This document shows, piece by piece, positions 52,532 through 61,695 of a stretch of DNA of 64,000 nt. Source of the stretch: Oscillospiraceae bacterium. Lineage in GTDB: Bacteria; Bacillota; Clostridia; Oscillospirales; Acutalibacteraceae. The notes beneath the pieces are model-generated. The model was not told the DNA's origin and made no database searches. It worked only from the letters and a program-made list of their open reading frames with translations. The stretch covers positions 1-64,000 of the forward strand of contig JAQXSW010000013.1 in NCBI GenBank assembly GCA_029219165.1, in the 5' to 3' direction. The first letter of the stretch is position 1, and each line of letters starts with the position of its first letter. The position numbers and the translations under genes are program-made.

Positions 52532-53572
52532 TTATTTGTAGCTTACTGTCCACCACTGCTCAATTGCAGCACCGAAGTACTGGTCATCCTTTGAGAAGTA
52601 TGCCGGCATATATGTGTTGAGGTTAACAAGTCTACCCTGTGAGTCAATTGTAGCTGTTACTCTGACATCCTTACATTTCATTGTAAGTCCACTTGAGAAT
52701 GTAGCAGCAAGTTCAGCAACTGCTGTAGCTGATACAGCCTTATTTGAGTAGTTTTGATTATTTGATGTGTCATCTTTTACATAGATTGTAACAACTGTGT
52801 TGTTTCCACTTTGTTTTGCTGTAACTGATTTAACATCTGACATTGAAAGGTTACATACATAACTTTGCTTTTCAACTACGAAACTCTTAACAATGTCTGA
52901 TGGTGTTGAAAATACTTTTTGTTCTTTATCATCTTTAGGTCCAAATGCCTTTTTGATGATTGTGCCGGAAAGACCTGAAAGGTTACTTGAACCAACTTCC
53001 GTATATACTTCCCTTGTTCTTGTAACAGTTACACCGGCCTTAGATTTAACCGGATTTGCTGCTGACTTGTAAAGTTCAAGAGCCTCAGCTGCTGTATAAG
53101 TTTTGTTTGCAGCCTGTGTTGTTTGAACAGTGCCACCGTTTGAAGCTGCCTTTGTTGTATTGACTGAACCACCAGCTTGAGGCTTTGTTCCTTGAGTTGA
53201 ACCGCCTTGTGGTTTTGCCGTCTGTGGAACCTTTTGAGTTACTTTCTTTGTAACTATTACTGTTTGTCCGGCAGCATTTGTCTGTGTTTCAGTAATGATT
53301 TCTTCTTGAACTTCTTCACCTTCGTCTGAAACAACATTTCCGTTTTCATCTACGGAAACCTCTTCTCCGGAAACGCCTTCCTCCGGAAGAGTTTCCTCCT
53401 CGGTAGGAACCGTTGTTGCTTCTCCTCTGTTTGGGTTATCCCAAATTTTTTCGCCGTTTACATATCCATCCCAACCGGCTGTCATGAATTCCATATCAAG
53501 AACACAACCTGTAAGTGTGAACATCATAACAAGGGCGGTAAGGAGAGCTGTTATCCTTGTCTTATTCTTCAT
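52532..53572 (-). CDS. Lipoprotein, paralogue B
   Basis: This 346-residue protein has a lipoprotein signal (lipobox LTGC). An acidic linker (residues 55-95) and a Gln/Thr/Gly-rich linker follow. The C-terminal domain of about 180 residues starts at LYKSAANPVKSKAGVTVTRTREV and ends MPAYFSKDDQYFG ... EQWWTVSYK, as in the neighbouring gene. The N-terminal part lacks the FN3-like domain. The two genes lie 80-90 bases apart on one strand, so this is a tandem duplication with exchanged linkers. Its function is unknown. Confidence 0.8.
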   Translation of the reverse strand: MKNKTRITALLTALVMMFTLTGCVLDMEFMTAGWDGYVNGEKIWDNPNRGEATTVPTEEETLPEEGVSGEEVSVDENGNVVSDEGEEVQEEIITETQTNAAGQTVIVTKKVTQKVPQTAKPQGGSTQGTKPQAGGSVNTTKAASNGGTVQTTQAANKTYTAAEALELYKSAANPVKSKAGVTVTRTREVYTEVGSSNLSGLSGTIIKKAFGPKDDKEQKVFSTPSDIVKSFVVEKQSYVCNLSMSDVKSVTAKQSGNNTVVTIYVKDDTSNNQNYSNKAVSATAVAELAATFSSGLTMKCKDVRVTATIDSQGRLVNLNTYMPAYFSKDDQYFGAAIEQWWTVSYK

Positions 53573-53677
53573 ACTTAACCACTCCTATTTTAAAATAATA
53601 AATTTCCCATTCATTATAATTTATAATTTATAATTGCACAATATATATAATACACAAAATTTGGCGTTTTTTCTTTA

Positions 53678-53706
53678 TTGCATAGACAAATTTAGTATGT
53701 TAATAT
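53678..53706 (+). promoter_or_regulatory. Promoter of the AEC transporter
   Basis: TTGCAT (53678-53683) and TAATAT (53701-53706) are separated by 17 bp, 25 bases upstream of the start codon. Confidence 0.6.
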
Positions 53707-53730
53707 GGTTCGGGAAAAGAGGTTAGACAA

Positions 53731-54654
53731 GTGTTAAACAATTTTTTGTTAGTTGGACAACAAGTACTGGTTTTATTTATTTTGATGTTACTTGGAGTAA
53801 TTGCAAATAAAAAACACCTTCTAACCAGAGAAGGTGTTTCCGGAATTACAAATGTAGTTCTTTATTTTGTTACTCCATGTGTAATTTTAAATGCATTCCA
53901 AAGAGAATCCAGACCGGAACTTGTGAATGGCTTGATTGTAACAGGCATTTTAGCCCTAGGAATACACGTTTTATCAATTCTTCTGGCTTACCTTGTAATC
54001 CATGATAAGGATGACGGAAAGCAAAGGGTGTTAAGATTTGCAACGGTTTTTTCAAACTGTGGTTTTATGTCATTACCAATACAAGAGGCGGTTTTGGGGG
54101 ACATAGGCGTTTTTTATGGATCGGTTTTTGTGGCTGTATTTAATGTTGTACTTTGGACTTGGGGTCTTGTTATAATGAGCGGCAACAGGTCGGAAATGAG
54201 CATAAAGAAGTTAGTCTTAAATCCGGGTGTTTTGGGAACGGTATTCGGAATTTTAATCTTTGCATTACAAATTAAATTACCGGTGGTTGCTTCTATGCCG
54301 ATTTCATTTTTGGCTGCTCTTAATACACCGGTACCAATGATAATAATCGGATATTATATTGGAAACCTTACACTTAATAAATTTACCGAAAATAAGAAAC
54401 AGTATGTTTCTATTTCACTTAGACTTGTTGTAATTCCTCTTATTTCAATTGGAATAATGGCACTTTTTAAAGTGGATCCAATTATTTTAACTGTGTGTAC
54501 AATTGCTGCAAGTGCGCCAACGGCCACGGTCACTGCCATGTTTGCCACACGTTTTGGCAGGGACGCTGAACTTGGCGCCGGAATGGTGTCAGTGGCAACA
54601 CTTTTGTCACTTATAACCATTCCAATATTGGTTGCGTTGGCACAGTCGGTATAA
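53731..54654 (+). CDS. AEC family transporter
   Basis: This 307-residue protein has about ten hydrophobic helices. Auxin-efflux-carrier family features include MLLGVIANKKHLLTREGVSGI, the VVLYFVTPCVILNAFQ segment and the late ASAPTATVTAMFATRFGRDAELGA. Bacterial members move malate, malonate or other organic acids. The substrate cannot be predicted. The start is GTG at 53731. Confidence 0.88.
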   Translation: MLNNFLLVGQQVLVLFILMLLGVIANKKHLLTREGVSGITNVVLYFVTPCVILNAFQRESRPELVNGLIVTGILALGIHVLSILLAYLVIHDKDDGKQRVLRFATVFSNCGFMSLPIQEAVLGDIGVFYGSVFVAVFNVVLWTWGLVIMSGNRSEMSIKKLVLNPGVLGTVFGILIFALQIKLPVVASMPISFLAALNTPVPMIIIGYYIGNLTLNKFTENKKQYVSISLRLVVIPLISIGIMALFKVDPIILTVCTIAASAPTATVTAMFATRFGRDAELGAGMVSVATLLSLITIPILVALAQSV

Positions 54655-54666
54655 TAATATAAAAGC

Positions 54667-54704
54667 AAATCTCTGCATTCTTTGTGAGAATGCAGAGATT
54701 TTTA
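54667..54704. terminator. Bidirectional terminator
   Basis: The perfect 15-bp stem AAATCTCTGCATTCT with its complement has a 5-base loop and T runs. Confidence 0.92.
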
Positions 54705-54707
54705 TTT

Positions 54708-55637
54708 TTATACGTTGTAATAATCTGAGTAGTTTACAAGCTCATCAAGCATTTTTGGAAGGTCTTCTGCCATGTTTTCATCGGTAAATTGGCATGTGCC
54801 GACTTTGTGGTGTCCACCACCGCCGTACTTGAGCATAAGACTTCCAACATTTACCTTGGATGTCTTGTTGAGAATACTGTAACCGACTGCTGCAGAGCAA
54901 CCAACACCACCCTTGCCGTCAACAATCCAAGCAGAAATATTCTGCTCCGGATACATGCTATAAATGAGGAAGCGATTTCCTGTGTAAATTGGATTTACTC
55001 CACGAAGGTCTGTAATAATAACATCCTTTTCAATACGTGTGTGTTCCTTTACCATTTCTTTGAATTTTTCAGTTTGTTCATTATAAACTTCAATTCTTTC
55101 CACTACGTCTGGAAGTGAAAGAATTTCTTCTGTTGACATTGTTCTACATGCATCTATCAGGTTTTCCATGAGTTTGTAGTTAGGAATTGTAAACTGTCTC
55201 CAACGTCCAAGCCCTGTTCTTGGGTCCATTAAAAATCCAACCAAAATCCAGCCGGTTGGATTTTGAATTTCATCTATTGTAAGGTCTCCGGAGTCAACTT
55301 TGTCAACAGCAATCATCATGTCATCAAAGTGGGAAAAGCGCTCTTTACCACCGTAATAGTCGTAAATAATTCTTGCACAAGAAGGTGTAATTCTGCTTTC
55401 ACCTTTATATTGTCCTTCAAGTTGATTTCTTTCAAATTCACTTGAATGGTGGTCAAACCAAAGTCCACACCCCGGTACAAAAGGGACGTTTGCAAGGCAG
55501 TCGTCCGGTCCGATTTCAATAAGTCCGTCCTGCAAATCTTTTGGGTGGCAGAATTTCCAGTTATCTATAATTCCGGCTTCCTTAAGGAGTGCTCCGCAAG
55601 CAAGACCGTCAAAGTCTGAACGTGTAATAAGTCTCAT
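54708..55637 (-). CDS. DHH-family phosphoesterase
   Basis: This 309-residue protein has the DHH signatures RSDFDGLACGALL and WFDHHSSE, and the DHHA1-like YGGGGHHKVGTCQF. Relatives are exopolyphosphatases, nanoRNases and c-di-AMP phosphodiesterases. Here no GGDEF or PAS domain is fused, so it is not a GdpP. The second in-frame ATG at 55637 fits the GGAAGG site better than the one at 55643. The substrate is not resolved. Confidence 0.85.
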   Translation of the reverse strand: MRLITRSDFDGLACGALLKEAGIIDNWKFCHPKDLQDGLIEIGPDDCLANVPFVPGCGLWFDHHSSEFERNQLEGQYKGESRITPSCARIIYDYYGGKERFSHFDDMMIAVDKVDSGDLTIDEIQNPTGWILVGFLMDPRTGLGRWRQFTIPNYKLMENLIDACRTMSTEEILSLPDVVERIEVYNEQTEKFKEMVKEHTRIEKDVIITDLRGVNPIYTGNRFLIYSMYPEQNISAWIVDGKGGVGCSAAVGYSILNKTSKVNVGSLMLKYGGGGHHKVGTCQFTDENMAEDLPKMLDELVNYSDYYNV

Positions 55638-55747
55638 AAACATTGTCCTTCCTGTTAATTCATGTTACTGTAACATTATAACACTTTCACAGAATACATG
55701 CAATAAAAATGTATATTTTTGTGCAAATTGATAGAGGCTGACGAAAG

Positions 55748-55777
55748 AAATGGATCGCCCTATAAGAGCGACCCATT
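55748..55777 (-). terminator. Possible terminator of the flavin reductase operon
   Basis: The stem ATGGGTCGC/GCGATCCAT has one mismatch, and TTTCTTTC follows on the minus strand. Confidence 0.55.
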
Positions 55778-55794
55778 AGACCTATTATTTATAA

Positions 55795-56727
55795 TTATTT
55801 CTTTGCCTTTTCAGCAGCACGCTTGTCGTTGATAATTTTAACGTGTTCGTCATCAATAAGTTCAACGCCGTTTTCCTTTGCCCAGTCAACACAGCCCATA
55901 AGAACTGTCTTAAGGAATGGACGAGGTACTTTTACGAAGTTCTTAAGAGCTTCGTCTGTGAATTTAATTGTGTCGTCACAACGGTCAGCTGCATAACGAA
56001 GAGAAGAAATATCAATTTCCTTTGGAGCGGCAATTGGCTCAGCATGTGGCTTCTTGAAACGTGGGAATGGTGTGTACCAGAAGTTTGTTGAATCTCTGTA
56101 ACCGTAGTCAACAGGAACAGGAGGGAAGTCTGAAGCCTTAACGCCGTTAACAATAGCATTGTAGTATTTTTCCTTCATTAAGATCTTGTCGATCTTAAGG
56201 ATGAAGTGAGCACCAAACTTACTTGTAATACCATTGAAGTCGTTGTATGGTGGCTCATAGCCGTCCATTTCACCGGCCTTATATTTTCCGCCATCTTCAA
56301 GAGATGAGTCCCATGTACATTCAATTACCTGGAAAGCTGACTTAATAACGAGTGGACGATCAGCGTCGTTTGGTCCTGCAAGACCTTTCTCAAGCTTGAA
56401 CTTAAGATCAGGCATTTTGTCAGAAGAAGGTCCAGGGAAACCAAGACGTACAGCCTCTTTGAATGAAGCTTTGTCATCTGTGATGAAATTGAGTGCGCAT
56501 TTACCGGTTCTAAGGATATTCTGGCATGTGTTTGAGTTGTTGCGGCACTCAAGAAGCATTGCATAGTAATCCTTACCGGCAATATAGTAAGGGAATACAA
56601 GAGAATATGAACCTATATTCATGCTTCCGTCTGGATTTACAGTACTGATACATACTGTTGGCATTGGGTAAAAGAGTGAAGTCTGATAGAAGTTATCAAC
56701 CACTCTAAGGTCTTTAAATGAACTCAT
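55795..56727 (-). CDS. Flavin reductase-like FMN-binding protein
   Basis: This 310-residue protein has the flavin reductase-like/flavoredoxin beta-barrel region in its first 200 residues (FYPMPTVCISTVNPDGSMNIGSYSLVFP, LECRNNSNTCQNIL, CALNFI). About 100 extra residues at the C-terminus end in a helical Lys/Ala tail. Relatives bind FMN and reduce or shuttle electrons. It is preceded by a MarR regulator by 32 bases. Substrate unknown. Confidence 0.82.
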   Translation of the reverse strand: MSSFKDLRVVDNFYQTSLFYPMPTVCISTVNPDGSMNIGSYSLVFPYYIAGKDYYAMLLECRNNSNTCQNILRTGKCALNFITDDKASFKEAVRLGFPGPSSDKMPDLKFKLEKGLAGPNDADRPLVIKSAFQVIECTWDSSLEDGGKYKAGEMDGYEPPYNDFNGITSKFGAHFILKIDKILMKEKYYNAIVNGVKASDFPPVPVDYGYRDSTNFWYTPFPRFKKPHAEPIAAPKEIDISSLRYAADRCDDTIKFTDEALKNFVKVPRPFLKTVLMGCVDWAKENGVELIDDEHVKIINDKRAAEKAKK

Positions 56728-56759
56728 TTAAAATTTCTCCTTTCAAAAAACCTTACGGT

Positions 56760-57197
56760 TTAATTTACATTTTTTTCTGTTTCTTCTTTTAGAGCAATTG
56801 CAGATTTCAACATTTTATCAAGTAGGATATCAAACTGTTTCTGTTCCTCTTTGGTTAGCGATTCAGACACTTTTTCAACCCAATCATCAAAAATATATAC
56901 TGCATCTCCAATTACATCTTTGCCTTTTTCGGTAAGATTAAGAAGATTTTGTCTTCTGTTGGCTGGATTTACTTCCCTAATTATAAAGCCCTTATTGTCT
57001 AAAGTCTGTATAGCTTTTGCAACTGTTGTTTTATCCAACATGTAAGACTTTGAAATAAGGTCCTGTGGTGCATTTGGATAAAAGTAGAGGAATGCACAGA
57101 TTGTGTATTCGGTATCATTTACACCGAGGTCTTTTGTCATTAGTCGACCATATTCACGTCCACAACGAAATAGAAGAGTGAATTTGTTGAAATCCAT
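56760..57197 (-). CDS. MarR family regulator
   Basis: This 145-residue protein is a winged helix-turn-helix MarR regulator. It has ISKSYMLDKTTVAKAIQTLDNKGFIIREVNPANRRQNLLNLTEKG as recognition helix and wing. The ATG at 57197 follows GGTAGGTG; an upstream TTG start is less likely. Its promoter region carries TTCAAC/GTTGAA operators. It probably represses itself and the flavin reductase gene downstream. Confidence 0.93.
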   Translation of the reverse strand: MDFNKFTLLFRCGREYGRLMTKDLGVNDTEYTICAFLYFYPNAPQDLISKSYMLDKTTVAKAIQTLDNKGFIIREVNPANRRQNLLNLTEKGKDVIGDAVYIFDDWVEKVSESLTKEEQKQFDILLDKMLKSAIALKEETEKNVN

Positions 57198-57234
57198 TTT
57201 TGCACCTACCTTTTTATGAACATTTATGTGAAAG

Positions 57235-57271
57235 TTCAACTGTTGAATTTTACAACTGTTGAACTTTCAAC
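57235..57271. promoter_or_regulatory. MarR operator cluster
   Basis: Two palindromes share the half-site TTCAAC/GTTGAA: TTCAAC-T-GTTGAA at 57235-57247 and GTTGAA-CT-TTCAAC at 57258-57271. They lie just downstream of the -10 box of the marR promoter, at and after the expected transcription start. Confidence 0.75.
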
Positions 57272-57277
57272 AATTAA

Positions 57278-57306
57278 AGTATAAACCAGATTCTAGTAAT
57301 AGTCAA
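57278..57306 (-). promoter_or_regulatory. Promoter of marR-flavin reductase
   Basis: On the minus strand TTGACT (57306-57301) and TATACT (57283-57278) are separated by 17 bp. Confidence 0.85.
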
Positions 57307-57318
57307 CAAAAAATTGAA

Positions 57319-57360
57319 AAAGAAACAAAGCGCCAAATAAAATGGCACCCTGTTTCTTTG
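57319..57360 (-). terminator. Terminator of serC-serA
   Basis: The stem AAAGAAACA with an inner GCCA/TGGC stem pairs across 57319-57359, with T-rich sequence on the minus strand. Confidence 0.75.
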
Positions 57361-57394
57361 GTGTATGAAGTATAAGATTTAAATAAATTTACTT

Positions 57395-58561
57395 TTATTT
57401 TAATACTCTTACGCGAATTACTCCATCAATATTCTTAATTGTGTTAACAATATCTGAGCTGATTTCATCCTCGACATCAACCATTGTATAAGCATATTCG
57501 CCTTTTGAACGGTTGAGGAGATCTGCAATGTTAATATTTGCATTGGTAAATGGGGCTGTAATCTGGTTGAGCATATTTGGAATGTTCTTGTGAATTACAC
57601 AGATTCTGTTTGCGGCGGTTCTTTTCATTTCTGCTGCAGGCATATTAACTGAGTTCTTAATATTACCGTTTTCAAGATAGTCAACAAGTTCAAATACAGC
57701 CATTCTTGCGCAGTTGTCTTCTGATTCCGGTGTAGAGGCACCGAGGTGAGGAAGTGCAATGACGCCGGGAACGTCAATAATTTTGTCATTAACAAAGTCT
57801 GTTGCATAGCAAGCAACTTTACCTGTGCCAAGAGCTTCAATGATGTCCTCTGTATTTACGAGTTCACCACGGGCAAAGTTTAAGATTCTAATACCATCCT
57901 TCATTCCTGCAATTGAAGCAGCATTAATTAAGTCGCGTGTTTCATTGTTAAGAGGAACGTGGATTGTAATATAGTCACATGTTGAAAAAATATCCTGGAG
58001 TGTATTTGCGTGTTTAATTGTTGAGGCAAGGCTCCAAGCAGCGTCTACTGAAAGGAATGGATCGTAACCGTATACGTCCATACCAAGTGCTTTAGCGCTG
58101 TTAGCAACAAGAATACCAATTGCACCAAGACCAATTACACCGAGTTTTTTGCCCATGATTTCAGGACCGGCAAAAGCGGATTTGCCTTTTTCAGCAAGTT
58201 TTGGAGCTTCTTCACCCTTATCTTTAAGAGTCTTTGCAAAGTCAATTGCAGGAACAATTTTACGAGAAGAGAGGAGAAGCGCACAGAGAACAAGTTCTTT
58301 AACCGCATTTGCATTTGCACCCGGTGTGTTGAATACAACAATACCCTGTTCAGCACATTTGTCCAGTGGAATGTTGTTAACGCCGGCACCAGCTCTTGCC
58401 ACAGCAAGGGTTGCAGGGTCAAATTCCATGTCATGCATTGCAGCACTACGAACCATAATTGCATCCGGTGCTTCCATTTCTGTACCATATGTGTAGAGCT
58501 TTTTGTCAAAATGATCAAGTCCGGATGGTGAAATTTTATTTAAAGTAAGAATTTTATACAT
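57395..58561 (-). CDS. serA: D-3-phosphoglycerate dehydrogenase
   Basis: SerA oxidises 3-phosphoglycerate, the first step of serine synthesis. The 388-residue protein has the NAD motif GVIGLGAIG, the catalytic region NFARGELVN and HLGASTPESEDN. A C-terminal ACT domain (about 315-388) suggests amino-acid feedback. It follows serC by 12 bases. Confidence 0.95.
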   Translation of the reverse strand: MYKILTLNKISPSGLDHFDKKLYTYGTEMEAPDAIMVRSAAMHDMEFDPATLAVARAGAGVNNIPLDKCAEQGIVVFNTPGANANAVKELVLCALLLSSRKIVPAIDFAKTLKDKGEEAPKLAEKGKSAFAGPEIMGKKLGVIGLGAIGILVANSAKALGMDVYGYDPFLSVDAAWSLASTIKHANTLQDIFSTCDYITIHVPLNNETRDLINAASIAGMKDGIRILNFARGELVNTEDIIEALGTGKVACYATDFVNDKIIDVPGVIALPHLGASTPESEDNCARMAVFELVDYLENGNIKNSVNMPAAEMKRTAANRICVIHKNIPNMLNQITAPFTNANINIADLLNRSKGEYAYTMVDVEDEISSDIVNTIKNIDGVIRVRVLK

Positions 58562-58573
58562 TGTAATTACTCC

Positions 58574-59659
58574 TTATTTTGTATGCTCTTCTTCGAATTT
58601 CTTCATAAATTCAACAAGCTTTTCAACGCCTTCAATTGGCATTGCGTTGTAGATTGATGCTCTCATACCACCAACAGATCTGTGACCTTTGATGTTAATG
58701 AAGCCGTTTTCTGTGCAAGCTTTAACAAATTCTGCATTAAGTTCATCTGAGTCTGTTACAAATGGAACGTTCATGATTGAACGGTCTTTTGGAACTACAG
58801 TTCCTCTAAACATTTTGCTGTTGTCAAGGAAATTGTAGAGAATTTCAGCCTTCTTGTAGTTGCGCTTTGCCATTGCCTCAAGGCCGCCAAGGTTTTTAAT
58901 CCACTCAAGAACAAGTTTGCAGATGTAGATATTGTAGCAAGGTGGTGTGTTGTAGAGAGAGTCATTCTCAGCCATAAGAGCGTAGTCAAGCATTGAAGGT
59001 GTATAGTCACGAGCGTTACCGAGAAGGTCTTCGCGGATAATACAAATTGTAAGACCTGCCGGAGCCACGTTCTTCTGTGCACCACCATATACCATGCCAA
59101 ACTTGGTTACATCAAGTGGCTCTGATAAGAAGCATGAAGAAATATCAGCAATAAGTGGAACATTTCCTGTATTAGGAAGTGTACGCATGATGTTTCCGTG
59201 AACAGTTTCGTTAAGGCAGATATAAACGTAGTCTGCATCAGGGCGAAGTTCGTTTTTGTCTACTTCAGGAACGCATGAGAAGTTTTGCTCTTTAGATGTA
59301 GCAACAACTTTAACATCACCATATTTAGTAGCTTCCTTATAAGCTTTATTTGACCACTGACCGGAAATAATGTAATCTGCCTTGCCTGAACCATTCATAA
59401 AATTCATTGGGATTGCAGCAAATTGGGTAGTAGCACCACCCTGAAGGAAAAGCACCTTGTAGTTGTCAGGGATTTCCATGAGTTCACGAAGAAGTGCTTC
59501 TGCGCCCTTGATGATTGCATCATATTCTTTACTTCTATGTGACATTTCCATTACAGATTCACCGGTTCCCTGATAGTCAAGCAACTCTGCAGCTGCTCTG
59601 TTCAATACTGATTCAGGGAGCATAGATGGTCCTGCTGAAAAATTATAAACTCTTGCCAT
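58574..59659 (-). CDS. serC: Phosphoserine aminotransferase
   Basis: SerC converts 3-phosphohydroxypyruvate to phosphoserine with PLP. The 361-residue protein opens RVYNFSAGPSMLPESVL and has FLQGGATTQF. The PLP lysine lies in YGGAQKNVAPAG. GHRSVGGMRASIYNA is at the end. The ATG at 59659 follows GGAGGAA. Together with serA it covers two of three serine steps; serB is not nearby. Confidence 0.97.
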   Translation of the reverse strand: MARVYNFSAGPSMLPESVLNRAAAELLDYQGTGESVMEMSHRSKEYDAIIKGAEALLRELMEIPDNYKVLFLQGGATTQFAAIPMNFMNGSGKADYIISGQWSNKAYKEATKYGDVKVVATSKEQNFSCVPEVDKNELRPDADYVYICLNETVHGNIMRTLPNTGNVPLIADISSCFLSEPLDVTKFGMVYGGAQKNVAPAGLTICIIREDLLGNARDYTPSMLDYALMAENDSLYNTPPCYNIYICKLVLEWIKNLGGLEAMAKRNYKKAEILYNFLDNSKMFRGTVVPKDRSIMNVPFVTDSDELNAEFVKACTENGFINIKGHRSVGGMRASIYNAMPIEGVEKLVEFMKKFEEEHTK

Positions 59660-59700
59660 AATAGATTCCTCCAAAAAATATATAAAAATAAATTTTCTAT

Positions 59701-59729
59701 ATTATACATATATAATATGTGTGTGTCAA
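59701..59729 (-). promoter_or_regulatory. Promoter of serC-serA
   Basis: On the minus strand TTGACA (59729-59724) and TATAAT (59706-59701) are separated by 17 bp. The leader is only about 40 nt and has no T-box. Confidence 0.9.
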
Positions 59730-59821
59730 CAAGATTGTTAAAAAATATCACAAATTTTCGTTCGCGTGATTTATTTAGATAAAGTATACTGATAATATTT
59801 TAACAAATATGCAATATAAAA

Positions 59822-59848
59822 GAGACTCTCGTTGGAAGAGAGTCTCCA
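59822..59848 (-). terminator. Terminator of the SDR gene
   Basis: The stem GAGACTCTC/GAGAGTCTC has a 7-base loop and TTTTAT on the minus strand. Confidence 0.88.
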
Positions 59849-59855
59849 AAAACCT

Positions 59856-60668
59856 TTATTCTGCAAAGAAATTGCGTTTTGTGAATGGAGCGGTCATGAA
59901 TCTGTAACTTGCTTTAATATTAGTGAGCCAAGCAATGTAGTCATTTTGCTTTTTAGCCTTTGTATTTTTTATCATGCCTTTTACAAGGAACTTTGCAACA
60001 ACATCAGGGTAGTCACCAAGTATGTTGTATACTTTCTTTGTTTTTTCATCAAGCTCCATTGTTCCATTTTGGCCAAGAGGCTTTGTAATGAAATCAGTAA
60101 TCATTATTCCAGGGTTAAGTCTTCCTATTATAACAGGAATTTTGTCAGTTTTAAGTTCTTTTGCAATACCATTTACCATATATTTAACGGCTCTTTTTGA
60201 TGTTCCATATGCTGTGAGCCCGTATTGTGTTGCATCGTTTGAACCAAAGCCCTCAATACAATAAACACATCCGTGACCTTGTTTTTTCATTCCGTTAATT
60301 GCTGTCTTACATCCGTACATTGCGCCTTTAAGGTCAATGTCAATTACTATATCCATTTGTTCCTTTGTAAGCTCCCATACAGGAACCATTGGCTGGTTAA
60401 CACCTGCGTTGTTTATCCAAACATCAATTTCTCCAAAAGCTTTTATGCCTTCATTCCAAAGGTTGTCAAGTTCAGCCGGACTTGTGACGTTTGCCGGAAC
60501 TCCAATAACACCACCTTTTCCTTTAAGGGTTTTAAGCTCGGCTTCTGCTTTTTGGAGATTTTCAATATTGAAGTCTGAAAGTACAACATTAAAATTATGG
60601 TTTCTAAAGTTTTTTGCCATTTCGAAACCAAGACCTCTTGCGCTTCCGGTTATTACAACTGTTTTCAT
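59856..60668 (-). CDS. Short-chain dehydrogenase/reductase
   Basis: This 270-residue SDR has TGSARGLG, NNAG and the catalytic AYGTSK. The usual Ser of the catalytic triad lies in a GCVYCIEGFGSND context and is not clearly in place. It is similar in type to the SDR at 14336-15133 but not a close copy. It is a single-gene unit between serC and rnfB. Substrate unknown. Confidence 0.9.
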   Translation of the reverse strand: MKTVVITGSARGLGFEMAKNFRNHNFNVVLSDFNIENLQKAEAELKTLKGKGGVIGVPANVTSPAELDNLWNEGIKAFGEIDVWINNAGVNQPMVPVWELTKEQMDIVIDIDLKGAMYGCKTAINGMKKQGHGCVYCIEGFGSNDATQYGLTAYGTSKRAVKYMVNGIAKELKTDKIPVIIGRLNPGIMITDFITKPLGQNGTMELDEKTKKVYNILGDYPDVVAKFLVKGMIKNTKAKKQNDYIAWLTNIKASYRFMTAPFTKRNFFAE

Positions 60669-60726
60669 AATTAACTCTCCTTAAAATAATATACATAATA
60701 TATTATAGGAGATAAGATAAAAAAAT

Positions 60727-60759
60727 AAAAGACTGCAGAAATAGAATCTGCAGTCTTTT
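60727..60759 (-). terminator. Terminator of the rnf operon
   Basis: The 13-bp stem AAAAGACTGCAGA with its complement has T runs at the ends. Confidence 0.9.
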
Positions 60760-60771
60760 GTTCATTTAAAA

Positions 60772-61677
60772 TTATTCAGCAGCAGGAGCTTCGGATTGAG
60801 CAACCGGAGCAGCAGGAGCTGCTTTTGGAGCTGGCTTTGGAGCTTCTGGTACCTTTGGCTGTTCAGCAACGCCAAGAGCTACAAACTGAAGGCAATGTGT
60901 TGGACAACCGGCTACACACTTGCCACAGCCTGTGCACTTTTCAGCATCAACGTGAGCAACATTGTTCACAACCTTGATAGCGTCAAATTCACAAGCCTTA
61001 ACGCACTTCATGCAGCCAATACAAGCAACTGAACATTCTTTACGAGCCTGAGCACCCTTACTCTGATTCTTACAGTATACAACAGCCTTAGCTTCATATA
61101 CAGGAACAAGTTCAATTAGGCTCTTAGGACAAGCTTTTATACAAAGCTTACAAGCACGGCATGCAAGAGGATTAACCTTAGCAATACCATTTTCAATAGC
61201 AATTGCATCATATGGACATTCCTTTACACAGTCACCAAGACCAAGGCATCCATAGTTACAAGCCTTTGGACCACCAAAGAGCTGAGAAGCTGTTTTACAT
61301 CCCATATCTCCGTGATAGTTCATCATAGAACCACTGCATTCATTTGTGCCGTGACACATAACAACTGCAGACATTGGCTTTGAAGATCCTGCTGAAAGTC
61401 CCATAATATTAGCAACTTCAGCAGCTACATCTGCACCGCCCGGTGCACAAAGGTTACACTCTGTTGTTTTTCCCTTTGAAAGAGCGTCAGCATAACCGCT
61501 ACATCCTGAGAATCCACAAGCACCGCAGTTGGCACCAGGAAGAACTTCAGAAATTTGAACTGCTCTTTCGTCTACTGGTACTGCCATTACAATTGAAGCA
61601 ACAGCAAGTACAAGACCAAGTACAAGACCGATAACAGAAACGAAAACAACAGCAAGAATAATTGCAGTAATATTCAT
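60772..61677 (-). CDS. rnfB: Rnf complex subunit B
   Basis: This 301-residue protein has an N-terminal membrane helix and an Fe-S domain with CGACGFSGC. Ferredoxin-like modules follow with several CxxCxxC sets (for example CRACKLCIKACP, CIGCMKCVKAC, CTGCGKCVAGCP). The end is an Ala/Pro/Lys-rich tail of about 35 residues. RnfB is the ferredoxin entry point of the Rnf complex, which couples ferredoxin:NAD+ electron transfer to ion transport. Confidence 0.96.
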   Translation of the reverse strand: MNITAIILAVVFVSVIGLVLGLVLAVASIVMAVPVDERAVQISEVLPGANCGACGFSGCSGYADALSKGKTTECNLCAPGGADVAAEVANIMGLSAGSSKPMSAVVMCHGTNECSGSMMNYHGDMGCKTASQLFGGPKACNYGCLGLGDCVKECPYDAIAIENGIAKVNPLACRACKLCIKACPKSLIELVPVYEAKAVVYCKNQSKGAQARKECSVACIGCMKCVKACEFDAIKVVNNVAHVDAEKCTGCGKCVAGCPTHCLQFVALGVAEQPKVPEAPKPAPKAAPAAPVAQSEAPAAE

Positions 61678-61695
61678 ATTAGTTTCCTACCTTTC

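Noticed and set aside
59660-59730. Serine T-box or other riboswitch before serC
   Set aside because: A consensus promoter lies about 40 bp upstream of the gene; the leader is short and unstructured.
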